A stretch of DNA of 64,000 nt from Pythium myriotylum (Eukaryota; Oomycota; Peronosporomycetes; Pythiales; Pythiaceae): positions 310,001 through 374,000 of the forward strand of contig JALJCQ010000025.1 of the NCBI GenBank assembly GCA_023091665.1. The letters are read 5' to 3'. Each line of letters starts with the position of its first letter. The first letter of the stretch is position 1. The position numbers and the translations under genes are program-made. The notes beneath the pieces were generated by a model that worked only from the letters and a program-made list of their open reading frames with translations, searched no databases and had not been told where the DNA came from. This document shows positions 1 through 10,118 of the stretch, piece by piece.

Positions 1-498
1 CCATCGTGCTGGATTTCATGTTCCCGCACCTCAAGATGAACCGCCGCACGTACGGCACCAAGCTCGCTGTGAGTCTCGGCGAAGGCTCCAAGTGTATGTG
101 CTGGGAAGAGGTGCTCTGTGTTGGTTGCTGGAGGGCTGATGAAAGATGGTGATTGTGGATTTGTAGACCCCAAGCACTGCGACAACGTTGGCCTGCCCGA
201 CCAGCGCAAGGTCACGATGGTGTACTATCTGAACCCGCACTGGGAGGAATCCCACGGCGGCCAGCTGCGGATCTTCGGTCGAGACGGCGTGGTCGTCGTG
301 CCGCCCGTGGCTGACACGCTCGCTGTGTTCTGGAGTGACCAGGTCGTCCACGACGTGCTGCCCACGCTGACAGACGTCTCGGCCAAGGACAAGCGCCGGT
401 ACGCGCTCACGCTCTGGCTCGTGTCCGACAACGTACGTGAGATCGTGAACCCGGATGACCCGCTCTTCGCCGTGCGCGAGAAGCACTACTACGACTAG
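1..498 (+). CDS. 2-oxoglutarate/Fe(II) dioxygenase, EGLN/PHD prolyl-hydroxylase-like (3' part)
   Basis: The 5' end lies outside the window. Exon 3..93 (frame from base 3) joins exon 167..498 across a 73-nt intron with a GTATGT donor and TTTGTAG acceptor; splicing completes a Tyr codon. The joined protein has the EGLN-type core: a G-E-G-S-K-Y run, then H-C-D (the HxD iron-binding pair), a V-Y-Y-L-N strand, G-G-Q-L-R-I-F, F-W-S-D and the distal iron His in V-V-H-D-V, followed by the 2OG-binding Arg in R-R-Y-A-L-T-L-W. All catalytic residues expected in this part are present, so an active prolyl hydroxylase or relative is likely. The substrate cannot be told from the sequence. It converges on the next gene with 118 bp between stops. 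Confidence 0.82.
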
Positions 499-616
499 GC
501 AGAGTTGGAAACTGTTCTCGATGGATTAACATGGCTCGTCACGTTGGTATAATAGTGTTCTCACTGAATGCACAAGGCTAACGGTGTTCCTCATAGGTAT
601 TTATGCGATCAAGTCC

Positions 617-3512
617 TCAGCTTACTTCCGAGAGTCTCCTCCAAACCTTGCTCGCTGATGGTCTCAACTCGGGATTGAATTGCAGACACTCGTCTACGAC
701 CCCCTGGATTTCTGGAGGACACTCACTCGAGAGAGTCGGTCTCAGCTGACCACTGCTCACGAGAAGAATGAGGTTGGCGTTCTTAAACGCGTTGTTCTCG
801 TGGCTCCCACCAGTATCGTCGACGCCTTCGTACGGATGGCGGCACCTGTCCATCTCGACGAGCAGCACGCCGAACGAGTACATGTCGGCCTTCTCGCTGT
901 AGCGCTCGCCGCGTAAGACTTCCGGAGCGATCCACGCGACCGTGCCGATCTCGCTTGTCATGGTCTCGTTCTCTTGCACTTCGCGGCTGATGCCGAAGTC
1001 GCTCAGCTTGGTGAGTCCGTCACGGCCAAGCATCACGTTGCGGGCCTTGAGATCGCGATGCAGCACGGGTTTCTCGAGTGAATGCAAGTACGCGACTGCC
1101 TCAGCGATGTCTGCAGCCATGGTCGCTTTGCCTGGCAGGTTCGAGGACGTCCATGGAGAAGACCAAGATGACGGCAAGGGCCCTGGCTGAGTACGGAGCG
1201 TCGTGTAAAGATCGCCACCAGCCATGTACTCGGTAATGACCGACAGATCGCGAAGACTCGTCCAGCTGACACCAATGAACTCGACGATCTTTCGGTGTTT
1301 GAGGCTTGCGCAAAGTCGGATTTCGTCCATGAAGCGAGAGACCGCAGCGTCGTCGCGCAAAGCCGTCGGTAGCATTCGCTTGATAGCGATATCGCGTCCG
1401 GAGAAAACGCCGCGGTGGATCACGCCGAAGCCTCCGGTCGCGATCTTGACGCCCATTGTGACGCTGTCGAACGGAATCCGATAAGAAGCCAACGCTTCAT
1501 CATTGCGAACGTCATTAGCCATGTAGATAGGCACATCTTGACTGCTGTCCGGTTGTGTCGCCGATGCATGTGATCCGCTTGGAGTGGGCGTCTCCAACGA
1601 TGCGAATGTCGGACTCTTGTCGCCAGTTGTTGTGTGCTTTCTGAGGACTCGGTAACCAATGGAAGCGATTAGTACCACTGAAACCGAGCCGATGACCAAA
1701 GCGAGAACGAGCCACTTGCTGCTGGAGACAGATGATGTTACGGTTTTGTCTTGCGATGCGGACGAATCACTAGATGGAGTTGACGTGTTGGGGGAGGTAC
1801 TCGTTGGCTTCTTCGACGACGAGGTATCGTTTCCGTCAGACTTCGCTACTGGTGTGGATTGTTTGTTTGCCTTCGAACCCTCTGTTGGCTCCTCGTCGAT
1901 GGCACCTTCTTCATTTTTCGGCCCTGGTGATGCTGTGGAGATTCTGTCGCGAGGTGAGATCGTCGAGGCGGGCGCGCGAGTGAGAATAACTTCAGGGTCT
2001 TCCGGATCGCCGACTTCTCCCTCGAGCGACGTCGAAGACCCCGTCGAGCCTACAGGAATTGGGGTAGACTCGTTGTTCTTTGTTGGCATCGGGGGGAGAG
2101 GTGGGCTTGGCGTAATCGCACCATGATACTCAGCTTCGAATCGACCATCTAGAGAGAGATCACGATCAGATTGAACCAATAGACACCGAATCATTGACAC
2201 CAACGCACCACTAATTACACAAACACTTTGACCGTGGACCTCCGCGACGCGTGCGGTCAAGTCTGAGCATGCGGTCTGTTTGATAACTGCGTTGAAGGTC
2301 ACGAGAAGGGAGATTGTCGCCAAATCTGACTCTCGAATCTCAAACTCAGTGAGTTCCGAGCTGCCCATGTCTCTGCAGCAATCGATTTGTCAGTCATGTT
2401 CGGTGTGGATCCACGTCAGAGACAGATAGACAACTCACAAGATGGAGAGACTCTGAGGCCACTTGACGCCTCGTACGATCGATAGCTTGGGTAATCGTCT
2501 TCATACGCAAGAAGGGTCAGGTTTAGAACAAGGTAACAGCAATCTGTCGTAGGTTGAGTCGCAACTCACAGCGTGATGAGGGAGTCAATGAACGACATCT
2601 TTTCTAACGTCTCAATGGGGTTCCCGCTTAAGTCTCTGGATGAAACGGATCCTCGTCAGCGAGGAAACTAGTCGTACAGTTGGGTGGCCACATACAGGTA
2701 AATAAGACTCTCCGGGAAGCTGGAGTCGGGCGAAGTGATCTTGTTGTTAACCAACGTTCTAATGAAGGACAACTCGTTAGCTCATTTGTCCAGACGACAT
2801 CATGAAAGAGAAGGAGAATCACACAATGAAGTCAATTGTGATGGCCAGGAGGCATTCTTGATCGAGTCGATGTCTGTGCTTTGGATCGTTCTGTATGCAC
2901 CGATTGCACTGTAAGATTGAGTTTATTGGTGGAAGAGCTTGGCCAACGGCGCTTACATGTTCGTTGAAGACTCGGAGAAAGTAAATTCATCAATCGCAGC
3001 GAGAGTTCCACCCGCGATGCTCCTGCGTGAATCTCTCCACCGTTAGCATGCAGTTTATTCACGAACGAGATTCAACTCCGTACAAAATTTGGAGATTTGT
3101 CGAGTTGGTGAAGTTGAGATTCGTCGACAGTGTACACGAATCCAGGATCCTGACGAAACAAAAGCATTAGTGGCCTGCCTCTGTCTTCACCGCACTTGAT
3201 TTGAACTCACAGTGATCTCGCCCATGAAGGCACGCGCTCAACGCGTCCAATCTTCCGGCTTGTGATGCGGAGTCTCGTGACCGGCGCGAGAGGGTTAGCC
3301 GAACCTGTGCGCTCTCCATCGATGACGTCGACGCGGCAGTCCGGTGATACGATCCACGCTGTGTTCGCGCGGAGTGGGGTGCCGGGAATCAGCACGGCGG
3401 ACGTGAGCGTCTCGACTAGTGGTGGCTCGGCTCGCGTAGTCGCACAGGGCACGGCTTGTGCGACGGACGCAGCGACTACGAGCCAAATCCCGACTAACGA
3501 GAGCTGCATCAT
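617..3512 (-). CDS. LRR receptor-like TKL protein kinase (copy A of divergent pair)
   Basis: Nine exons on the minus strand: 3512-3211, 3149-3084, 3022-2957, 2908-2825, 2758-2696, 2635-2570, 2498-2439, 2372-2209 and 2148-617. Together they make 2403 nt, 800 aa. The first seven introns are phase 2 and the last is phase 1. A signal peptide (residues 1 to about 20) is followed by a Cys-containing cap, then about seven short LRRs, one per exon, each starting with the L completed at the splice. A Ser/Thr/Pro-rich stalk and one membrane segment (about 435-458) lead to a cytoplasmic kinase (about 526-798) with a Gly-rich loop G-G-F-G, A-I-K lysine, H-R-D-L-K-A-R-N, D-F-G and A-P-E. All catalytic motifs are intact. 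Start 3512 gives the same distance to the first Cys as in the paralogue; an ATG at 3527 is possible. It is probably a surface receptor with unknown ligand. Confidence 0.85.
2149..2208 (-). other. Stop-free 60-nt intron inside the kinase reading frame
   Basis: This stretch reads through in frame (20 codons, no stop), so a plain ORF call includes it. It starts with GTGCGT and ends with CTCTCTCTAG on the minus strand. Removing it joins V-I-S to D-G-R-F-E, which matches the paralogue junction V-V-S / D-D-R-F-E. There a 59-nt intron at the same place cannot be read through. Confidence 0.8.
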
Positions 3513-3979
3513 GATAAAGGAGGACAATCGGAGACTGAATCACGCGGAGGAGAGATGGCCACGGTGGCGACGGAGCCAAACAATCCAGTGAGACGCCATC
3601 TCGTTGGAAGGAGTTTGACAAGCAAACATAAAAAGGACGGATAGCGTCGAATTTCTCGTGGATTTATGCCACCTTCGACTCGCCGTTGAGCACTCTTCGC
3701 GTCCTTTGTCAGTGGAGTCTCTTCTGCAGAATTCCGTCCCGTGGCTTTGGCCGAGCATTTCCATCCATTCACACTGCCGCAGGCGAGACCAACTTGATTC
3801 AATCGTGGTGACGTGGCGGCCCCAACCCCACAAACTTCCTCCTCGAATCCTTGAAGAGGAGAGATCTCTCATGAGTGACTTCTCTCCGGCTTTCGCGCGA
3901 GCGACGATCCAGTTTCTCCCCGACATCCTGCTCTCGACGGTCTCACTCGGCAGACATCGACCTCTACAAACTCCTGGCA
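3513..3979. promoter_or_regulatory. Shared divergent promoter of the two receptor kinases
   Basis: These 467 bp separate the two start codons of head-to-head paralogues, so all proximal control of both genes must lie here. I see no convincing single motif that could be named. Confidence 0.6.
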
Positions 3980-6789
3980 ATGACTAAGATACTGGTCCAA
4001 GTGCTGGTCTTGCTCTCGCTAGTCGCTGTCGCACTTGCTGCACCATGTGCGAGGACGCGCGCCGAACCACCGTCCGTGACCACCTTGATGGCCTCGCTGG
4101 AGAGCCCGGAGACCGACGCGTGGATCGTCTCGCCCGACTGTAGTATCCAGGAGCTGTCGCTGCAGCAAACCAGTGACGGGCTTACGCTGACCAGTGATGT
4201 CAACTACGAACGCGTCGTGAGCGTGCCGAGCAAGACGCAGCTATTGTACGTGAGGTGAGAAGTGGGGATGAATTAGGTTCTCACTGCGATAGTCATCTTT
4301 AGCACGGCATCGCTGTCACTTACAGGGGCCGACTTGTCGTCAGCAAAGGCGCTTGAGAAAGCGTGCGTTCAGAGACACGGGGCTGAGTTCAACGACTTGC
4401 TAACTAATTTGATTTCACGTGGCAGGTACTTCACCGGCAATCCTTCAATTCAGGTCGACGCGATCAAACTGCCAAGCACACTGAGCTATCTGTACGTGCT
4501 GTCATCTTGTCATGAACGAACTGAACAAGCTCATAACGCAGCAATCCGCGTAGACAAATGACGAATGACGGACTCTCGTCGCTCAAGAGCGCGCAGTGGC
4601 CAGCAGGACTTAAGTCCTTGTAGGGCGAGACCGTTTTGTCGTACGGGCTGAAATTTTGTTCTGACTGTTTCGCTGCCAGGGTTTTGTCATCCAACAAACT
4701 CAAAGCAGTGGATTTCGCCATCCCAAGCGGGCTGCAGTTGCTGTGCGTGTGCTTCATGATGCGTTGACACCGGGATCTCACCCCATGGACTGTCCACAGC
4801 GATCTCCGTGCAAATCCCATTACAAAGTTTGATCGAGTGGCGCTTCCTGATACCCTCACAAAGCTGTATGTCGACACCTCAGAATATTCGTATCACCGTC
4901 ACACTCACAGAATGCGTTTGGTAGAGACATTGGTTCTACCTCAATCACGGTCTTTCGCGGAATTCAACTGCCTGCATCACTCAAGACATTGTAAGGATTC
5001 GTTTTGCTTGGGATCTCCTCTCGCATACAACACGAGGTCTTAATCGGTTTATCAGATCTCTCGATCAGGTCCGGATCGGTTACCTAGATCTTCGAGCCTC
5101 CGATTTTGCCCGATTCGAGACACTGACTGCTCAGAACCGAGACAAAAACACTGTGGTGTCGTCGTCGTGTGATCCCAGTGGACGATTGGAGGTCGTCAAC
5201 TACATGACAGTATGCGTGGTCAGCGGTGAGGGCAGAATCCAATTTGAAATTGAAGATCTTGTCATCGCTGACGTCTTTGTTCAGACGACCGCTTTGAGCA
5301 ACTTTACGGATACGGATCATCAAACGGAATCTCCACTCCCCAGAATCCGACTCTTGCTCCTGCTCCTTCACCCACGCCCCAAGAAGTCAGCGGCATTTCT
5401 CCGACCGGACAAGAAGCGACTCCAAAGCCAACAACGGCGAAACCATCGAGTAACGCCATTGCAACCTCTAGCTCGGAAGCATCTAGTACGACTGCTTCGT
5501 TAGGATCTTCTGGATCCAAAGACTCAAGTGAGGCACCGAAGAAGAGAGATAACACCACCACTGCAGACTTGGGTCATGGATCGATTGGCACTACGTCGAA
5601 TGAAGATGACTCGGAGGATGCACGACGAGCAGGTCGAGCAGCGTCTCCCAGTTTACCTTCCGATGGCACAGATTCAAACGCGCCAACAACCTCGTCGCTA
5701 TCTGACAATCCACTTCTGTTGGTCGTAGTGATCGTTGGAGGTCTGGTCGTATTTGGCGTGATCGTGATTAGCTGTCGAGTGCACATCGCTCGCAAGCAAA
5801 AACTTAAACTTGCTCACTACGCTGAGCTGTCTGCCGTACAAACGCCCGACACGACGTCATCAGGCTTTCGCACTTCGAGCGACGCGGCGTTGTTCAGCGA
5901 TAAAGCCCTCCTTAGATTCTACATCGACACAAACAGCATAAAAATCGGTTCCAAAATCGCACGCGGCGGCCACGGGGAGATCTTTCGAGGCGTGTACGTG
6001 GGCCGCGACGTCGCAATCAAGCAGCTTGCCCCTGGGTCCTGGCGAGACGAGCAGCTGCGAGGGAATTTGGAGAACGAGATCCGATTGAGTGCGCGATTGG
6101 AACACCCGCGAATCGTGTGCTTCATTGGTGTGACGAAGAACAGTCGGAATGAACTGTCTGTCATACTTGAGTTTATGGCCGGCGGAGATCTCCACAGCTT
6201 GCTTCGCGCAAATGCCGACAGTGTATCGAACGGCTGGCTTGGCGCCTGGACAATGTCGATGAGCACGAGCAAGGCATCTATTGCTAAGGATGTGGCCGAG
6301 GCGTTGACGTACTTGCACTCGTTCAACACGCCTGTGCTACACCGCGACGTCAAGGCTCGAAATGTGCTGCTCGATAAACGCGGCAACGCCAAGCTTGGCG
6401 ACTTCGGCGTGAGTCGCGAACTGCAAGTGGACGAGACGATGACAGCCGAGATCGGCACCACCGCGTGGATTGCACCCGAGGTGCTCCGTGGCGAGCGATA
6501 CGGCGAGAAAGCCGACGTGTACTCGTTTGGTGTATTGCTCGTGGAGATGGACGCCTGCCGCCACCCGTTCACTGGGCGTTTCGAGTTGGATGAGCCCTCG
6601 GCAACGGCAGCGAAGGCAGAGATGGTCGTGGCCGTGAGTACTGGCTTGTGGCGACCTTCTGTTAGTTCTTGTTGTCCTCCAAGTATTCGAGAGTTGGCTG
6701 AGGCGTGTCTAGAGCTAGATGCAAACACGAGACCCACGGCCATGGAACTTTTCTACGCACTGCGTCAGCTTGAAAACTCGCGCAGGTGA
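3980..6789 (+). CDS. LRR receptor-like TKL protein kinase (copy B of divergent pair)
   Basis: Nine exons: 3980-4245, 4303-4362, 4426-4491, 4542-4619, 4680-4742, 4800-4865, 4925-4990, 5056-5225 and 5285-6789. Together they make 2340 nt, 779 aa, with the same exon number and phases as the divergent copy A. A signal peptide (about 1-20) and a Cys cap sharing T-R-A-E-P-P and S-P-D-C with copy A are followed by one LRR per exon, for example a repeat with L-D-L-R-A-N-P-I. A Ser/Thr/Pro stalk, membrane segment (about 420-442) and TKL kinase (about 497-775) follow. The kinase has a Gly loop, A-I-K, H-R-D-V-K-A-R-N, D-F-G and A-P-E, so it should be active. Coding between the first exon and the kinase is visible only after splicing. 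The pair looks like an inverted local duplication. Confidence 0.87.
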
Positions 6790-7166
6790 CAAGTTGACTC
6801 CGAACACTAGGTTTTGCAGGAGAACAGATCCACCGAGCTCGGTATGAGGTTACGGGTTGGTCGCATCATTGATCCGAAATGGATTTTGCCGAGTTTTCGT
6901 CAGCATCTCATGCCACCTAGAAAGAACGATTGAGTGGAGAGCCAAGTTACCATCGTGGCTTCACGCTGTCACCAACTTCGTCAACAACGAAATCATGGTC
7001 GCACTACGGTGGCTCTAACGTAACAATACGAAAAGTAATTGTTGCTTCACACAAACGACCCACAAGACAGTCTTTGGTCGCCTTCACGATCCTTGCTTCG
7101 ATGGTGTGGTTACATACAAGAGATGAATCTCTACGATAGTCTTCCTTCGGGAGCCATAACGCGAGA
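6790..7166. other. Intergenic, no gene seen
   Basis: 377 bp between convergent 3' ends. The short ORFs here have no protein-like composition. Confidence 0.6.
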
Positions 7167-7769
7167 TCAACCCACGACGGCCTTCCACGCGTCTGCAAAC
7201 TCGACGCCGTCGTCAATCCGCTTCTGCACGGCGTCGGTCACGTCCTTGCCGTAAATGCACTCGAGGATGCTCAATTTAGGCGTGCGGAAGCGCGACTTGT
7301 ACGCGACATGGTGCTCAGCCGTGTACGAAGGCACGTTCGGCAACGGCACGAGGTCGTCGCTGAACACTTTCAAGTAGATCTGCGCGCGGATCGTCTCGCC
7401 GGCCTTGAAGTCGTCGCTGGGACCGTCGCTCGTGAGCTTGACGGCGATCTCTTCGCGGTAGTAACTCGCCTCATCGACGCCCTCGAGGATGTCGAGCGCA
7501 CGCAGCGCGTCCTTGTCGACGCGGAAGAGCTCTCCTGGCACGCTGTAGCCCTGCTCGACGCCCGGCTGCGGGCGGTAGAGACACGGCACCTGGCGGTCTT
7601 TGCGCAGCACGAGGCAGAAGGCCTCGTCGGCCGTGACGGCCTCGGCGAGGAACTCGGCCTTGCCGAAGGCCACGGACGGCCGCAGGTAGTCCTCGTAGTT
7701 AAGGAAGCCGCGCTTGAGCGTGCCGTAGACAAACACGAGCGTGTCGAGAGGCAGCACTGGAGTCGTCAT
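7167..7769 (-). CDS. Gamma-glutamylcyclotransferase / AIG2-like protein
   Basis: A 200-aa single-exon protein. Residues 12-21 hold the family signature V-F-V-Y-G-T-L-K-R-G near the N-terminus, and a conserved acidic segment D-I-L-E-G follows at about 93-97 with Y-Y-R-E behind it. In this fold a Glu in that segment acts as general acid/base, and E96 is the best candidate. The family releases 5-oxoproline from gamma-glutamyl amino acids or gamma-glutamyl-amines, and the exact substrate cannot be read from the sequence. There is no targeting signal, so it is probably cytosolic. It is divergent from the CW-domain gene, with 242 bp between starts. Confidence 0.8.
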   Translation of the reverse strand: MTTPVLPLDTLVFVYGTLKRGFLNYEDYLRPSVAFGKAEFLAEAVTADEAFCLVLRKDRQVPCLYRPQPGVEQGYSVPGELFRVDKDALRALDILEGVDEASYYREEIAVKLTSDGPSDDFKAGETIRAQIYLKVFSDDLVPLPNVPSYTAEHHVAYKSRFRTPKLSILECIYGKDVTDAVQKRIDDGVEFADAWKAVVG

Positions 7770-8011
7770 TATGAGAGGAGGGGAACGTGGAGCTGCTCAG
7801 GAGGTGGATTTGTCACTATTCTTGAAAGGCACTATAACGAGGGATTTATTGTAAATGGCTGGAGAGGTCTTCTATTTCAATGGTGTACAGTACACCAAAT
7901 GGGTTCATTGGGCCGTGAGGTTTTGAGGTTTTATGCGTTTTTGAGAACCGGGGCTCATCCACAGGGGACACAAAGGGCAATTGGGGACGCCGAGGACACT
8001 CGCGGGCTCAC
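7770..8011. promoter_or_regulatory. Divergent promoter region (cyclotransferase / CW protein)
   Basis: 242 bp between two outward-facing start codons, so both core promoters must be here or overlap the 5' ends. No specific motif claimed. Confidence 0.5.
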
Positions 8012-9872
8012 ATGGAGGACGACGACTTTGGCGGCCGCGTGACGCCGACGCGCGAGCCCGACGCGCGCGCAGCCGACGGTGAGTGTCTGCGCCGTGGAAA
8101 GAGCTTTCGATGCGTGGCGCTCGCGGCGTCTAACTCGCTCTGTGGCCTCCAAGACGTCGCCGACAAGACCGTGACCGAGTGCGTGGACGTGTACTTGCTC
8201 GCGCCCGAAGAAGACCGCGAGATCGAGCTCAAGGACTTCACGATCATGAAGCCCAAGAACAACAAGATGCACCGTCTCGTGCGCTACTACCCGCGCTGCG
8301 AGATCTCGTACCGCGCCGTGCCGCCGCCGCCGCCCGAGGAGCGCGTCATCAACTCGCCCAATGGCACCAACACGACGACCATCACGACGACCCACCGCCA
8401 CAACGGAGGCTTTAGCAACCCGGGCCGTAATGCGGAGGTTGCGCGTCTCAAGCGCCGTTTGCTCAAGGAGTATTACGCGTCCATTAAGAAAGACCCGGCT
8501 TTCCTCTCGATCGACGATGAATCGATGGACGCGAGAGCGTACTCGAGCAACTCGCTCGGTATCCGCTCGACGTACCGACGGCCTGCGTCGCCGGCGAGCT
8601 GGGGGCCAAGCGATGGCGCCGCGTCGCCGCCGCCGCTGTCCATGTTCCCACGGTATCGCCGCACGCCTGTGGGTGATGAAGACGACGTGCCACTCACGTC
8701 GGAGCTCGCGCCCAAGCTCTCGTGGAAGGCGCGTATTAACTACATCTCGTCGCTGTGGCCCGAGATCGCGCCTGTGGACGACGACGAGGATATCATGGAT
8801 TACTACGGACTTGAGGTACAGATCATCTCGGAGGAAGAGCGGAAGAGAGAGTTAGCCGAAGCGAACGGAGAGACGGAAGCTAAGGCGAATGACGGCCAAC
8901 CAGCCGCTACGGAGACGCTGTCGCCGATCAAAAGCGAGCCAAACGACTCGCGCGAGGAGAAAGAGGACGAGGACGAGGAGTCTGGCCCAGAAATGACGGT
9001 CGAGACCCGCAGCGCCGCCAAGATGAAGGATGCAGAACCCAAAATTCTGCCCGTGGCTACCAAGCAGGACGATTGGGTACAGTGCGACAAATGCCAGAAG
9101 TGGCGCCGTCTAGCCAGTACGTCGTGTGGACCCCAAATTGTGCTGTTGGGGGCTCATACTAATCGATGATGAGTTTAGGCCACGTGAATGTGAACGACCT
9201 CCCGGCGACGTGGTACTGCAAGATGAACCGATGGGACAAGCGATTTAATGTACGTCGTGCTGTCCTCTCGTTCGCACTACCAGTTCGCGAACTGATGAAA
9301 CCTGCTGCTTGTAGAAATGCTCGGCACCAGAAGAAAAAGTGGTCGTGCCCATGAAGGAAGCCGACCTCATTCTGTTTCGCGAGCGCCGCTTCGTGTCGGA
9401 CTTTTTGCAGCGCATCAAGCGCATGGAGAAAGCAGTGCAGCAGTACAAGTACACGGACGCGCGCGACGACAACGGCGAGCGGCAGGTGGTGCAGTGTGTC
9501 GAGTGTTTCAAGAAGCGTGCGCTCATTAGCGGCATGGATGCGCGCAAGATCGCGCAGCCGTTCGTGTGCTGGATGAATAGCTGGGACGAGATGCACGCGA
9601 GCTGCAGTGCACCGCAGGGACCGATCCCTTCACGCCACTACGACGTGCAGCTGAGTACGGGCTCGACGGGCAGTGGCGTCACCGGAGACGATGCCGGCAA
9701 GAAGCACATTGCTGGTTCACAGGGCGTAAGTGGATCAGCAGCAAAGAAGCCGGCATCCAGTAGCAACAGCAGCAAGCTGCAAGCCAAGCGAAGAGTCTCC
9801 GAAGGCTCTGAAAAACCAAGCGACAAAGGAGCAAGCGCGTCGTCCACCGGCAAGAAACCGAAGCGACGGTAG
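8012..9872 (+). CDS. CW-type zinc-finger chromatin protein
   Basis: Proposed exons are 8012-8078, 8154-9116, 9179-9249 and 9315-9872 (552 aa). The CW domain is split over three exons: W-V-Q-C-D-K-C-Q-K-W-R-R, then W-Y-C-K-M-N, then K-C-S-A-P-E-E, giving the four zinc Cys and the aromatic cage Trp residues. CW modules read methylated histone H3K4, so a nuclear chromatin role is likely. The region before it is acidic and low in complexity; the Lys/Ser-rich tail looks like a nuclear localisation region. After the CW there is another Cys pair (C-V-E-C) and a W-M-N-S-W-D segment, which may be a second metal or reader module. The first intron (8079-8153) is stop-free, so a 577-aa form without it cannot be excluded. 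Confidence 0.82.
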
Positions 9873-10118
9873 ACAAGTCACGTCTTGCCTCGCTGTATTT
9901 ACGTCCTCGGACCCTCGACGTCCCGAGAGAGAGAGAAACAAATGTCCATCAACCTTCCCAAACGAGATCCATGAACCTGTCCATTTTGGCATATTTCGTC
10001 CACGACATATTTTTACTCCATATAAAGTGACATATGTCGATTCTCAAAGACATCGAATACGACTCCGGGTCAGATAGCCACACATTTTCCTCGGACGGTC
10101 TCACTTGACGTCGTCGGA

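Noticed and set aside
7308..8042. 244-codon plus-strand ORF across the cyclotransferase gene
   Set aside because: Antisense of a recognised family member with its signature motif on the other strand.
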